Origin: Loktanella sp. SALINAS62
Lineage (GTDB): Bacteria > Pseudomonadota > Alphaproteobacteria > Rhodobacterales > Rhodobacteraceae
Assembly: GCF_018263905.1 (NCBI RefSeq)
Contig: NZ_JAAFZU010000055.1
Span: 429,818-493,817, forward strand
Direction: 5' to 3'
DNA length: 64,000 nt
Part shown: positions 18,172-25,982 of the stretch, in pieces
Position numbering within the stretch: the stretch's first letter is position 1
Layout: the number at the start of each line of letters is the position of its first letter
Notes under the pieces: generated by a model
Database searches by the model: none
What the model was told of the DNA's origin: nothing
What the model saw: only the letters and a program-made list of their open reading frames with translations
Translations under genes and position numbers: made by a program

Positions 18172-18936
18172 CTAGAAACTGATGCGCCGTGTCAGCACGA
18201 CGCTGGCCGTCGTCGCCGTATCGCTGCCCTGCAGCACAATCGGGCTGTCACCTGCGTCCCCGACATATTCGTCGTAGCGCACCGTACCGGTCACGCCCCA
18301 ATCCCGGCTAAAGGCATAGGCGGCACTTGCCTCGATCCCGCGCGACAACAGGCCACCATCGGCGGCATAGGCGTCAAGCGTGCCACCAGCGGCGGCGTTT
18401 GCCGCAGCTTCTGACGCGGACACGCCGAAATAGCGGTCGGCATAATCACTATCGGCAAAGAACAGGCGCGGCCCAGCCTTAAGCGTGATCCGGTCGGTCG
18501 GCCGCGCGATCAGATCTGCGCCCAGTTCACCAACCAGCGATGAATGGCCGACCACGCCGTATCGCAATTGCGCAAAAGCTTCTGCAAAAGCGGTCGTATA
18601 GCTGACCTGCGCACCCAGTTCCAACACGGCGTCCAAATCAGTCAAGCCGGTCAATTCGCTGTAGTCGTCAGCGCTGCGTTCTCCGATATAGCGGAACGAA
18701 CCGCCATAGCCGAACCCTTCGGCCGTGCCACCCGTGCTGCCACCGGACCGCAGCGGGCCGAAATTCAGCTCTTGCACCGAAAAGCTGCCAGTCACGCCGA
18801 TTTCGGTTTCGTCGCTGCCAAAATAGGCTGGCGCGCTTTGCGGACCGATACCGACGGTCACGGTGTTTTGTGCCGTGGCGGCGGTCGCTAAAACGGCCAG
18901 CGCAAGACCGGCTGTGATACGCGTGCAATGGGACAT
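18172..18936 (-). CDS. MipA/OmpV family outer membrane protein
   Basis: A 254-residue beta-barrel protein with signal peptide (ITAGLALAVLATAATAQ). The mature start NTVTVGIGPQSAPAYFGSDE and the end SVVLTRRISF, with its terminal Phe for barrel assembly, match the MipA/OmpV family, known in part as scaffolds for murein synthesis (MltA-interacting protein). Alternating hydrophobic strands run throughout. The residue content is rich in Ala, Gly and Tyr. It is monocistronic and divergent from rlmJ. Confidence 0.85.
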   Translation of the reverse strand: MSHCTRITAGLALAVLATAATAQNTVTVGIGPQSAPAYFGSDETEIGVTGSFSVQELNFGPLRSGGSTGGTAEGFGYGGSFRYIGERSADDYSELTGLTDLDAVLELGAQVSYTTAFAEAFAQLRYGVVGHSSLVGELGADLIARPTDRITLKAGPRLFFADSDYADRYFGVSASEAAANAAAGGTLDAYAADGGLLSRGIEASAAYAFSRDWGVTGTVRYDEYVGDAGDSPIVLQGSDTATTASVVLTRRISF

Positions 18937-19045
18937 GGGGACAGGCCTTTGAAAACAGGGAAACGGATTGTGTTACAGTCTAGCGCACGGCGACAGCCTT
19001 GCAAATGTCCAACACAGCGCTTAGGCGGCCAAAAGCGAGGGTTCG

Positions 19046-19828
19046 ATGCTGTCCTATCAACATAGTTATCACGCCGGGAACATGGCCGACGTCCACAAAC
19101 ATGCGCTGCTGGCGTGGATGCTGGACTACATGACCCAAAAGCCCAAACCGATCAGCTATCTGGAAACCCACGCAGGCCGCGCGCTTTATGATCTGACGGG
19201 GCCGGAGGCCGCCAAGACCGGCGAAGCCGCCCGCGGCATCGCCATCGCCGCCGATTGGTTCACCCCCGATCATCCCTATGCCCGCGCGCTGGCCGCGACC
19301 CGCGACCGCCATGGGCCGCAGGCCTATCCCGGCAGTCCGCAGATCGCGATGGATCTTTTGCGGTTCGAAGATACGCTGATCCTGTCGGAACTGCACCCCG
19401 CAGAAGCAGCCGCCCTGCGCGCGGCCCTGCCCGGCGTGAGCGTGACGCAGACCGACGGATTTGCAGCCGCCCTGTCGCGCTGCCCCCCCGATCCGCGCCG
19501 TGGCCTGTTGCTGTGCGACCCGTCGTGGGAGGTGAAAACCGACTATGACACCGTGCCCGACGTGCTGGCAAAGCTGCACCGCAAATGGCCCGTCGGCGTG
19601 TTGGCCCTGTGGTATCCGGTGCTGGACACCGCGCCGCATCGCCCGATGGTACGGCGTCTGCACCGAATGTTCCCCGATGCGCTGTCGCATACCGTGGCGT
19701 TTCCCCCTGCCCGCCCCGGCCATGGCATGACAGGATCAGGACTGTTCGTGATCAACCCGCCCTACGGTTTCGTGGATCAGGCGAACTGGCTTTCGGACCG
19801 TTTTGCGACGCTTTGCGCGCAACCGTGA
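19046..19828 (+). CDS. rlmJ: 23S rRNA (adenine(2030)-N6)-methyltransferase RlmJ
   Basis: Methylates A2030 of 23S rRNA. The 260-residue protein begins MLSYQHSYHAGNMADVHKHA, the diagnostic RlmJ N-terminus. YLETHAGRALYDL matches the SAM-binding region. The catalytic motif, normally DPPYE, reads DPSWEVK here (near residue 160); a second NPPYGF is near 237. CGAGGG lies ahead of the ATG. It is followed after 36 bases by the TerB gene. The motif change is noted separately; family membership is not in doubt. Confidence 0.9.
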   Translation: MLSYQHSYHAGNMADVHKHALLAWMLDYMTQKPKPISYLETHAGRALYDLTGPEAAKTGEAARGIAIAADWFTPDHPYARALAATRDRHGPQAYPGSPQIAMDLLRFEDTLILSELHPAEAAALRAALPGVSVTQTDGFAAALSRCPPDPRRGLLLCDPSWEVKTDYDTVPDVLAKLHRKWPVGVLALWYPVLDTAPHRPMVRRLHRMFPDALSHTVAFPPARPGHGMTGSGLFVINPPYGFVDQANWLSDRFATLCAQP

Positions 19829-19852
19829 CTTTCCGACCCGGTCCCGGCGCGC

Positions 19853-19858
19853 TATATC
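19853..19858 (+). promoter_or_regulatory. Candidate -10 box placing the TerB transcript start at its ATG
   Basis: TATATC lies six bases before the ATG at 19865, with a weak TTTCCG 17 bases upstream and no ribosome-binding site, so transcription may start at or next to the A of the ATG. Support is from position only. Confidence 0.3.
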
Positions 19859-19864
19859 ACGCCC

Positions 19865-20299
19865 ATGTTTGCTGATTTGATTGCCCGCCTCACCGCCACT
19901 GACCCGGCCCCCGCCTCTGACGCCGATGCCCGGCTTGCGCTGGGGGCGTTGCTTGTGCGCCTGGCGCGGGCCGATGACGATTACGCCGCCATCGAACAGG
20001 TCCGGATCAAAACGATCCTTGAACGCCGTTACGGCCTGTCGGACGGCACGGCCCTGCTGGCCGAATGTGAAGCATTGGAACAAGAAGCCCCCGACACGGT
20101 CCGGTTCACCCGCGCAATCAAGGATGCCGTTCCCTACGAGGACCGTTTGTCCGTGATCGAAGCGATGTGGGATATCGTGCTAGCCGACGGCCACCGCGAT
20201 GACGACGAAAACAGCCTGATGCGGATGGTCGCACCGATGCTGGGTGTTGCCGATCAGGACAGCAATGCCGCACGTCGCAGGATCGAAGCACGCCAATGA
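19865..20299 (+). CDS. TerB-family (tellurite resistance/DUF533-like) protein
   Basis: A 144-residue all-helical protein with the TerB pattern: ALGALLVRLARADDDYAAIE and MWDIVLADGHRDDDENSLMRMVAPMLG, two acidic helices of the type that bind metal. Many such stand-alone TerB proteins have no link to tellurite; a role in stress or membrane processes is only suggested. It ends with a four-base overlap (ATGA) with the PhnD-like gene, so the two are translated together. No Shine-Dalgarno sequence is visible before the ATG. Confidence 0.8.
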   Translation: MFADLIARLTATDPAPASDADARLALGALLVRLARADDDYAAIEQVRIKTILERRYGLSDGTALLAECEALEQEAPDTVRFTRAIKDAVPYEDRLSVIEAMWDIVLADGHRDDDENSLMRMVAPMLGVADQDSNAARRRIEARQ

Positions 20300-21012
20300 T
20301 CGCGACGCTGCCGATGTATGAACGGCCCGCGAACCGGGCCGCGCATGATGCAGTGTGGGCGCTGATCCGTGACGCGCTGCGCGACACAGGGATCGCGGCC
20401 CCTGACCATCTCAGCCGTGGCATCGCCTATCATGCCGCATGGTCGCACGACGATCTGGTGCTTTCACATATTTGCGTCCGCCCGTTCAATCTGTACTTTC
20501 ATCGCAGTGTCACGGTGATTGGCGCGTCGGATTACGGTCTGGCCGGTTGCGCGCCGGGCTATTACCGGTCTGCCTACATCATGCGCGCCGATGACACCCG
20601 CCAGCCCGCACCGACGCTGCGGCTGGCTGCCAATTCCCCTGATTCGCACTCCGGCTTTGGTGCGCTGACGGCGTTGGGCCGGGTCGGCACGTCCACGCTT
20701 TTTACCGGCAGCCATGACGCCAGCCTGATCGCCGTGGCCGAGGGGCGCGCGGATCTGGCTGCCATCGACCAGCAGACATGGACGATGCAGCAACGTGACA
20801 TGCCCCAAGCCAGCACCGTCAGGGTCGCGGGATACAGTCCCGCCGCCCCCGGCCAGACATTCGTGACAGGCGCAGGGCGCGATCCGGCACCTTACCTTGC
20901 TGCCATCACGCAGGCCATCGCAGCCTTGCCTGACGCGCACCGCGACACGTTGGGTTTGCGCGGAATTGTGACACTTGCGTCGCAAGCCTATGCGGTTTGT
21001 GCAGCGGCCTGA
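20296..21012 (+). CDS. PhnD-like substrate-binding-fold protein without signal peptide
   Basis: A 238-residue protein of the phosphate/phosphonate-binding (PhnD, type 2 periplasmic) fold: LPMYERPANRAAHDAVW at the start, RLAANSPDSHSGFGALTAL and FTGSHDASLIAVAEGRADLAAIDQQTW in the middle, all family landmarks. The expected N-terminal signal peptide is absent and the gene overlaps terB, so the protein is probably cytoplasmic and not part of an ABC importer; no phosphonate permease is nearby. It could be a small-molecule sensor or scavenger. The following ABC genes are of a different class. Confidence 0.7.
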   Translation: MIATLPMYERPANRAAHDAVWALIRDALRDTGIAAPDHLSRGIAYHAAWSHDDLVLSHICVRPFNLYFHRSVTVIGASDYGLAGCAPGYYRSAYIMRADDTRQPAPTLRLAANSPDSHSGFGALTALGRVGTSTLFTGSHDASLIAVAEGRADLAAIDQQTWTMQQRDMPQASTVRVAGYSPAAPGQTFVTGAGRDPAPYLAAITQAIAALPDAHRDTLGLRGIVTLASQAYAVCAAA

Positions 21013-21031
21013 CGTCAAGGCCCTGACAGGC

Positions 21032-21062
21032 TTGCATTTGCGCAGCCATTCCGCGCTTAATA
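21032..21062 (+). promoter_or_regulatory. Candidate promoter of the amino-acid-type ABC transporter
   Basis: TTGCAT at 21032-21037 and TTAATA at 21057-21062 are spaced 19 bases (18 if CTTAAT is used). The -10 box ends six bases before the ATG at 21069, which has no ribosome-binding site, so the message may be leaderless. Confidence 0.4.
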
Positions 21063-21068
21063 CCGCCC

Positions 21069-21848
21069 ATGACAGAACAAACGCCCCCCGTCATCGCGAT
21101 CCGCGACCTGCACAAATCCTATGGCACGCTCGAAGTGCTCAAAGGCGTCGATATCACCGCACACGCAGGGCATGTGGTATCGCTGATCGGGTCGTCCGGG
21201 TCGGGTAAATCGACGTTGCTTCGCTGTGCCAACCTGCTGGAAGACAGCCAGCAGGGTGACATCGTGTTCAACGGCGAACCCGTGCTGTGGAAAGGCAGTG
21301 GCGCACGGCGCAAGCCTGCGGACCACAAACAGATCATCCGCATCCGCACCAACCTGTCGATGGTGTTCCAACAGTTCAACCTGTGGGCGCACATGACGAT
21401 TCTGCAAAACGTGATGGAAGCACCCCTGACCGTCCTGAAACGCGACCGCGCGCAGGTCGAAGACGCGGCACGCGGTTATCTGGACAAGGTCGGCATCGCT
21501 GACAAGGCGGACGCCTATCCCGCGCAATTGTCCGGTGGCCAGCAGCAGCGTGCCGCCATCGCGCGCGCGCTGTGCATGGAACCGCGCGCCCTGCTGTTCG
21601 ACGAACCGACCAGCGCACTGGACCCCGAACTGGAACAAGAGGTCGTCAAGGTCATCAAGGCGCTGGCCGAAGAAGGCCGCACCATGATCATCGTAACCCA
21701 CGATATGCGCATGGCCCACGACGTCAGCGACCATGTCGTGTTCCTGCATCAGGGCCGGATCGAAGAACAAGGCGCCCCCGCAGAGCTGTTCAGCAATCCG
21801 CAGACCGACCGGCTGCGCGGGTTCCTGTCAGCGACCATGCCCGCCTGA
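21069..21848 (+). CDS. Amino-acid-type ABC transporter ATP-binding protein
   Basis: A 259-residue ATPase of the polar amino acid family (HisP/GlnQ/AotP type) that powers the importer encoded downstream. Visible: Walker A GSSGSGKST (near residue 42), Q-loop VFQQFNLW, signature LSGGQQQR, Walker B ALLFDEPTSALDPE and H-loop IIVTHDM. An insert around residue 75 (WKGSGARRKPADHKQI) is common in the HisP/ArtP subgroup. It begins the block ATPase, binding protein, two permeases. The ligand is unknown; the genes after it point to an amine or amino acid. Confidence 0.93.
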   Translation: MTEQTPPVIAIRDLHKSYGTLEVLKGVDITAHAGHVVSLIGSSGSGKSTLLRCANLLEDSQQGDIVFNGEPVLWKGSGARRKPADHKQIIRIRTNLSMVFQQFNLWAHMTILQNVMEAPLTVLKRDRAQVEDAARGYLDKVGIADKADAYPAQLSGGQQQRAAIARALCMEPRALLFDEPTSALDPELEQEVVKVIKALAEEGRTMIIVTHDMRMAHDVSDHVVFLHQGRIEEQGAPAELFSNPQTDRLRGFLSATMPA

Positions 21849-21935
21849 CGCAGCGCACCTCTTGCGTTTGCGCCTGTTTTGCATACCTTCGTTTCGTCAT
21901 GCGACCATCAGAGTCGCCATCAACAGGAGTTACCC

Positions 21936-22664
21936 ATGAAATCCATTATCCTCGCCGCTGGCGCACTGGCGCTGACCGGCACCATGTCGTTTGCCGAAGC
22001 CCATTCCGACACCGTGCGTCTGGGCACCGAAGGCGCCTACCCTCCGTACAACTTTTTGAATGACGCGGGCGAAGTCGACGGCTTTGAGCGCGCTTTGGGG
22101 GATGAACTGTGCACGCGTGCTGAACTGACCTGCGAATGGGTTACGAACGATTGGGACAGCATCATTCCGAACCTCGTGTCCGGCAACTATGATGTCATCA
22201 TGGCAGGCATGTCGATCACGGACGAACGCGACGAGGTTATCGACTTTTCCGATCCCTACACGCAGCCCGACCCCTCTGCCTTTATCGCGCAGACGGATGT
22301 TGATCTGGCCGATGGCGTGATCGCGGCACAATCCGGGACCATTCAGGCAGCTTATGTCGCATCTGAAATGCCCGACGCGACACTGCTGGAATTCGCCACG
22401 CCAGAAGAAGCCGTGTCCGCCGTCCGTAACGGTGAAGCCGACGCCGTGCTGGCCGACAAGGCGTTTCTGGAACCCATCGCGGAAGAAGGCGAGCTGTCCT
22501 TTACCGGTGAAGATATCCTGATCGGTGGCGGCATCGGTCTGGGCATCCGCGAAAGCGACGGCGAACTGAAGGCAAAGTTCGATACCGCGATCCAGTCGAT
22601 GAAAGATGACGGCACGCTGAATACTCTGATCGAAGAATGGCTGCCCGGTTCGGCGACGTTCTAA
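21936..22664 (+). CDS. Amino-acid-type ABC transporter substrate-binding protein
   Basis: A 242-residue periplasmic protein of the HisJ/ArgT/LAO class. The signal peptide is MKSIILAAGALALTGTMSFAEA; the mature part starts TVRLGTEGAYPPYNFLN, the classic family start, followed by GFERALGDELC, a disulfide candidate pair of Cys, and IMAGMSITDERDEVIDFS. The many acidic residues in the ligand cleft region would suit a cationic ligand, but that is only inference. AGGAG precedes the ATG. A terminator hairpin directly follows the gene, before the permeases, which could raise its yield over the membrane subunits. Confidence 0.92.
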   Translation: MKSIILAAGALALTGTMSFAEAHSDTVRLGTEGAYPPYNFLNDAGEVDGFERALGDELCTRAELTCEWVTNDWDSIIPNLVSGNYDVIMAGMSITDERDEVIDFSDPYTQPDPSAFIAQTDVDLADGVIAAQSGTIQAAYVASEMPDATLLEFATPEEAVSAVRNGEADAVLADKAFLEPIAEEGELSFTGEDILIGGGIGLGIRESDGELKAKFDTAIQSMKDDGTLNTLIEEWLPGSATF

Positions 22665-22689
22665 GTCAAGCTTTGACAGACCGACAATC

Positions 22690-22722
22690 AGCCGCGCCCC
22701 CACACCGGGGCGCGGCTTTTTC
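22690..22722 (+). terminator. Intra-operon terminator after the binding-protein gene
   Basis: An 11-bp stem AGCCGCGCCCC / GGGGCGCGGCT with a six-base loop, followed by TTTTTC. It lies between the binding protein and the first permease gene, which have no obvious other promoter, so it is probably a partial attenuator. Confidence 0.8.
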
Positions 22723-22847
22723 GTTGTGCCATGTGACCGATGATCGGTTGCATCGCAGGCACACCCCGCGCCACAACGGCATCAACGGTCGTTTCGCAAT
22801 ACTGGCAAAGCCACTTAAACCAGCTATGCTGCCGCCAGCCGCACAAT

Positions 22848-22853
22848 AGGGGG
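22848..22853 (+). promoter_or_regulatory. Ribosome-binding site supporting an ATT start
   Basis: The purine tract AGGGGG lies eight bases before the ATT codon at 22862. No ATG, GTG or TTG in the right frame is placed as well, so this site argues for AUU initiation of the permease gene. Confidence 0.45.
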
Positions 22854-22861
22854 ACGGTGCC

Positions 22862-23743
22862 ATTTTCAGTTACTGCACCGATCCCGACACCTTGGACGGG
22901 CTGGCGTGGCTGTCGTGCTATCTGACGACTGGCAAACATATCGGTTTTTACTGGTCGTTCGGCACGGTGCTGTTGCTACTGGCGATCACAGCGCCGACAG
23001 CGTTGCTGTTTGGCTATGGCGGGGCCAGCGCGGCGCGCAGCCGGGTCGCCCCGATCCGCTGGTTCGGCAAAACTTATATGGCGATTGTGCGGGGCGTGCC
23101 GGACATCGCGTTTTTCCTGTTCTTCGTCATCGCGCTGGATCAGGGCATCGAATACCTGCGTCACGTCACGCTTTGCCCCGACTGGGGCCAATCTGTCCGG
23201 CAGGGCAACGATTTCGTGGTCTGTACGGCCGCCAAGATGCCGCTGGGCAATGCGCCGCAATGGCTGCACGAGGTCTATGGCGCAGGTCTGGCTGTCCTGA
23301 CATTCGCCATCGTATTCGGTGCATTTGCCGCAAACGTGCTGTTCGGCGCCATGCGTGCCGTGCCGCGCGCGCAGCTGGAAACGGCAGAAGCCTACGGCAT
23401 GACCCGGCGGCAGGTGACGCGCCGCGTGCTGGTGCCACAGATGTGGGTCTACGCCTTGCCCGGTTTGTCGAACCTGTGGATGGTCCTGATCAAGGCCACG
23501 CCGCTGCTGTTCCTGCTTGGCGTCGAAGATATCGTCTATTGGGCGCGGGAATTGGGTGGCACGAAAACGGCCCGTTTCACAGATTACCCGCACGGTGATT
23601 GGCGGGTCTATTACTTTGCCTTTCTGCTGGTGTTCTATCTGGCCTTTACCAAGGTGTCAGAGGTTGTGCTGTCGCGCGTGATGGCCCGCCTGACACGCGG
23701 GCAGGCCACATCAGGCGGCGAAGCGCAAAGGAAAGCCGCATGA
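22862..23743 (+). CDS. Amino-acid-type ABC transporter permease 1, probable ATT start
   Basis: A 293-residue HisQ/HisM-type inner-membrane permease. About five membrane segments are visible (from FGTVLLLLAITAPTALLFG), with the cytoplasmic EAA loop QLETAEAYGMTRRQVTRRVLVPQMW that contacts the ATPase. The usual start codons fit poorly: a TTG at 22892 would remove IFSYCTDPDT, which I recognise as the normal N-terminus of this family in related bacteria (FSxCTDP), and has no ribosome-binding site. ATT at 22862 restores it and has AGGGGG at the right distance. The long loop near residues 95-125 contains a Cys pair. Its stop overlaps permease 2 (ATGA). Confidence 0.88.
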   Translation: MFSYCTDPDTLDGLAWLSCYLTTGKHIGFYWSFGTVLLLLAITAPTALLFGYGGASAARSRVAPIRWFGKTYMAIVRGVPDIAFFLFFVIALDQGIEYLRHVTLCPDWGQSVRQGNDFVVCTAAKMPLGNAPQWLHEVYGAGLAVLTFAIVFGAFAANVLFGAMRAVPRAQLETAEAYGMTRRQVTRRVLVPQMWVYALPGLSNLWMVLIKATPLLFLLGVEDIVYWARELGGTKTARFTDYPHGDWRVYYFAFLLVFYLAFTKVSEVVLSRVMARLTRGQATSGGEAQRKAA

Positions 23744-24546
23744 GCTGCTGGCAGACGGTCACAGATTACGCATTCCGGTCGTTGGGATATGGCGAACGTC
23801 TGTTACCCCGGACCGATTTTACCCTGTGCCAACAGTTCACGCTGATCGGGTCGGGCATGATCTGGAACATCTATTTCGGCATCATTGCCCTTGGATGTGG
23901 GTTCGTGCTGGCGACCGCACTGGCACTGGGCAAGGCATCGACCGTCAAGGCACTGCGCAAACCGTCGGAATGGTTCATCTTTCTGTTTCGCGGCTCGCCT
24001 TTGTTTATCCAGTTCTTTTTTGCCTACTTTTTGTTTCAGTCGCTGTCGTCACAATACCCGTTCTTTTCAGGCTTCACCTCTGCCTGGCTGGGGGCGTTGG
24101 TTGTGCTGTTTTTCAACACCTCGGCCTATTCGGCAGAGATTTTCTTTGGCGCGCTGCAGTCCATTCCCAAGGGCGATACCGAAGCCGCGGACGCGTACGG
24201 CCTGTCGGGCTGGACGCGGTTCAGGCGGGTGATCTGGCCGACGATGCTGCGACTGGCCTGGCCTGCCTACACGAACGAGGCCATTTTCCTGTTCCACGCC
24301 ACCACGCTGGTGTTCTTCAGCGGATTTCCGGCGATTCAGCAGCGCGGCGACGCGCTGTATTACGCCAGCTATTTCGCGGACAAGACGTTCAACCCCTTTG
24401 TCCCCTACCCGATCCTTGCAGGTTATTTCATCATCCTGACCCTGTGCATCATCGGTCTGTTCGGCTGGTTCAACGGGCGGCTGAACCGGCACCTGCCATC
24501 CGACCGGCGCACGCGGGTCAGATACCGCCCGCAGGTTCTGCGTTGA
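23740..24546 (+). CDS. Amino-acid-type ABC transporter permease 2
   Basis: A 268-residue partner permease of the HisM class, starting MSCWQTVTDYAF at an ATG that overlaps the stop of permease 1 by four bases. Membrane segments include IWNIYFGIIALGCGFVLATALAL and YPILAGYFIILTLCIIGLFGWF; the EAA loop is GDTEAADAYGLSGWTRFRRVIWPTMLR. FRGSPLFIQFFFAYFL is the typical PLLVQLF-like region of the family. The two permeases probably form a heterodimer with two copies of the ATPase. The next gene, a glutamine synthetase homologue, follows after 62 bases. Confidence 0.93.
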   Translation: MSCWQTVTDYAFRSLGYGERLLPRTDFTLCQQFTLIGSGMIWNIYFGIIALGCGFVLATALALGKASTVKALRKPSEWFIFLFRGSPLFIQFFFAYFLFQSLSSQYPFFSGFTSAWLGALVVLFFNTSAYSAEIFFGALQSIPKGDTEAADAYGLSGWTRFRRVIWPTMLRLAWPAYTNEAIFLFHATTLVFFSGFPAIQQRGDALYYASYFADKTFNPFVPYPILAGYFIILTLCIIGLFGWFNGRLNRHLPSDRRTRVRYRPQVLR

Positions 24547-24608
24547 CACAGATTGTCAGTTCACCCCGCGCAGCGTAAGGCTACACGATCGCCCAAGGAG
24601 CATGCGCC

Positions 24609-25940
24609 ATGAGTTGGCTTGACGACCACCCCGAAGTCCGCAACGTGCGGTGCGGCGCCGCTGACCTGAACGGTCAGGCGCGCGGCAAACGGGTGCCCAT
24701 CCGTTTCGCAAAGAAACTTGAAGTCGAAGGCACCCGGTTTCCATTGTCGGTGCTGAACCTGGATATCTGGGGCGAAGACGTCGAAGACAGCCCGTTGGTT
24801 TTCGAAACCGGCGATCCCGACGGCGTGCTGCTGCCGACCGAACGTGGCTATGTGCCGATGCCGTGGTTGCAGACCCCCAGCGCCCTGCTGCCCCTGTGGA
24901 TGAGCTATGAGGACGGCACCCCGTTCCCCGGTGACCCGCGCCACGCGCTGCGCGCCGTGCTGGAACGCTATACCGCCCGTGGCCTGACCCCCGTGGTCGC
25001 CACGGAAATGGAATTTTATCTGGTCGACGACAGCGGCGACGGCATCCGCCAGCCCAAAAGCCCGCGATCCGGCAAGCGGCGTCCCGGTGCCGAAATCCTG
25101 AGCCTGCGGGCGCTGGATGCTTTCGACAACTTTTTCAATGATCTGTATGATGCCTGCGACGAAATGGACATTCCGGCAGAGGCCGCAATTTCCGAAGTCG
25201 GGATGGGTCAGTTCGAAATCAATATCGAACACGTTCCCGACGCGCTGAAGGCCGCCGACAATGCATGGCTGTTCAAGATGCTGGTGCGCGGGCTTGCCCG
25301 TAATCACGGCATGGCCGCCAGTTTCATGGCGCGTCCCTACGAAGAATACGCCGGCAGCGGGCTGCATACCCATTTCAGTGTGATCGACAAGGACGGTCAG
25401 AACCTTATGGCCAACGACACGTTCGAAGGCACACCGCTGCTGCACAACGCCATCGCGGGCTGCATGAAAGCAATCCCCGATCTGGCGCTCGTCTTTGCGC
25501 CGCATGGCAACAGCTATGACCGGCTGGTGCCCGACAGCCATGCGCCGACCGGCGTGTGCTGGGCCTATGACAACCGCACCGCATCGATCCGAGTGCCCGG
25601 CGGCAGCTACAACGCGCGGCGTGTCGAACACCGGGTCGCGGGCGGTGATGTGAACCCGTATCTGTTTCTTGCGGCCGTGCTAGGTTCTGCCTTGATCGGG
25701 ATCGAGGACGACCTGAACCCCGGACCGCCGATCAGCGGCAATGCCTATGATCTGGACCTGCCGCAGATCCCCGACACATGGGAAGCCGCGATCGACCGGT
25801 TTGATACATCGCCCATCGCGCGGCGGATCTTTCCCGATCTTCTGGTGGATAATCTGGTGCTGACCAAACGTCAGGAAGCCCGCTATTTCGCGGAACTGAC
25901 AGCCGAAGAACAATTAGAGCTGTATCTGGACACCGTATAG
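24609..25940 (+). CDS. Glutamine synthetase family protein 1 (gamma-glutamyl-amine ligase type)
   Basis: A 443-residue ATP-dependent ligase of the glutamine synthetase fold, most like PuuA/GlnT-type enzymes that join glutamate to an amine rather than to ammonia. Active-site motifs are visible: VVATEMEFYLVD, GMGQFEINIEH, SGLHTHFSV, and AYDNRTASIRVPGG with RRVEHRVAGGDVNPYLFLA. The short N-terminal beta-grasp domain and lack of an adenylylation-site region set it apart from GlnA. AAGGAG precedes the ATG. Together with the neighbouring amidotransferase, second synthetase and FAD oxidase it suggests a gamma-glutamylation route for an amine taken up by the ABC transporter. Confidence 0.88.
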   Translation: MSWLDDHPEVRNVRCGAADLNGQARGKRVPIRFAKKLEVEGTRFPLSVLNLDIWGEDVEDSPLVFETGDPDGVLLPTERGYVPMPWLQTPSALLPLWMSYEDGTPFPGDPRHALRAVLERYTARGLTPVVATEMEFYLVDDSGDGIRQPKSPRSGKRRPGAEILSLRALDAFDNFFNDLYDACDEMDIPAEAAISEVGMGQFEINIEHVPDALKAADNAWLFKMLVRGLARNHGMAASFMARPYEEYAGSGLHTHFSVIDKDGQNLMANDTFEGTPLLHNAIAGCMKAIPDLALVFAPHGNSYDRLVPDSHAPTGVCWAYDNRTASIRVPGGSYNARRVEHRVAGGDVNPYLFLAAVLGSALIGIEDDLNPGPPISGNAYDLDLPQIPDTWEAAIDRFDTSPIARRIFPDLLVDNLVLTKRQEARYFAELTAEEQLELYLDTV

Positions 25941-25982
25941 CGCGCTGATAGAGTCGGCCAAAATACGGACAAGGCAGTTTTC

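Noticed and set aside
24561-25631. A 356-codon minus-strand frame opposite the first glutamine synthetase homologue
   Set aside because: The plus-strand frame carries all active-site motifs; the minus product has only His/Arg/Gly-rich composition typical of shadows.
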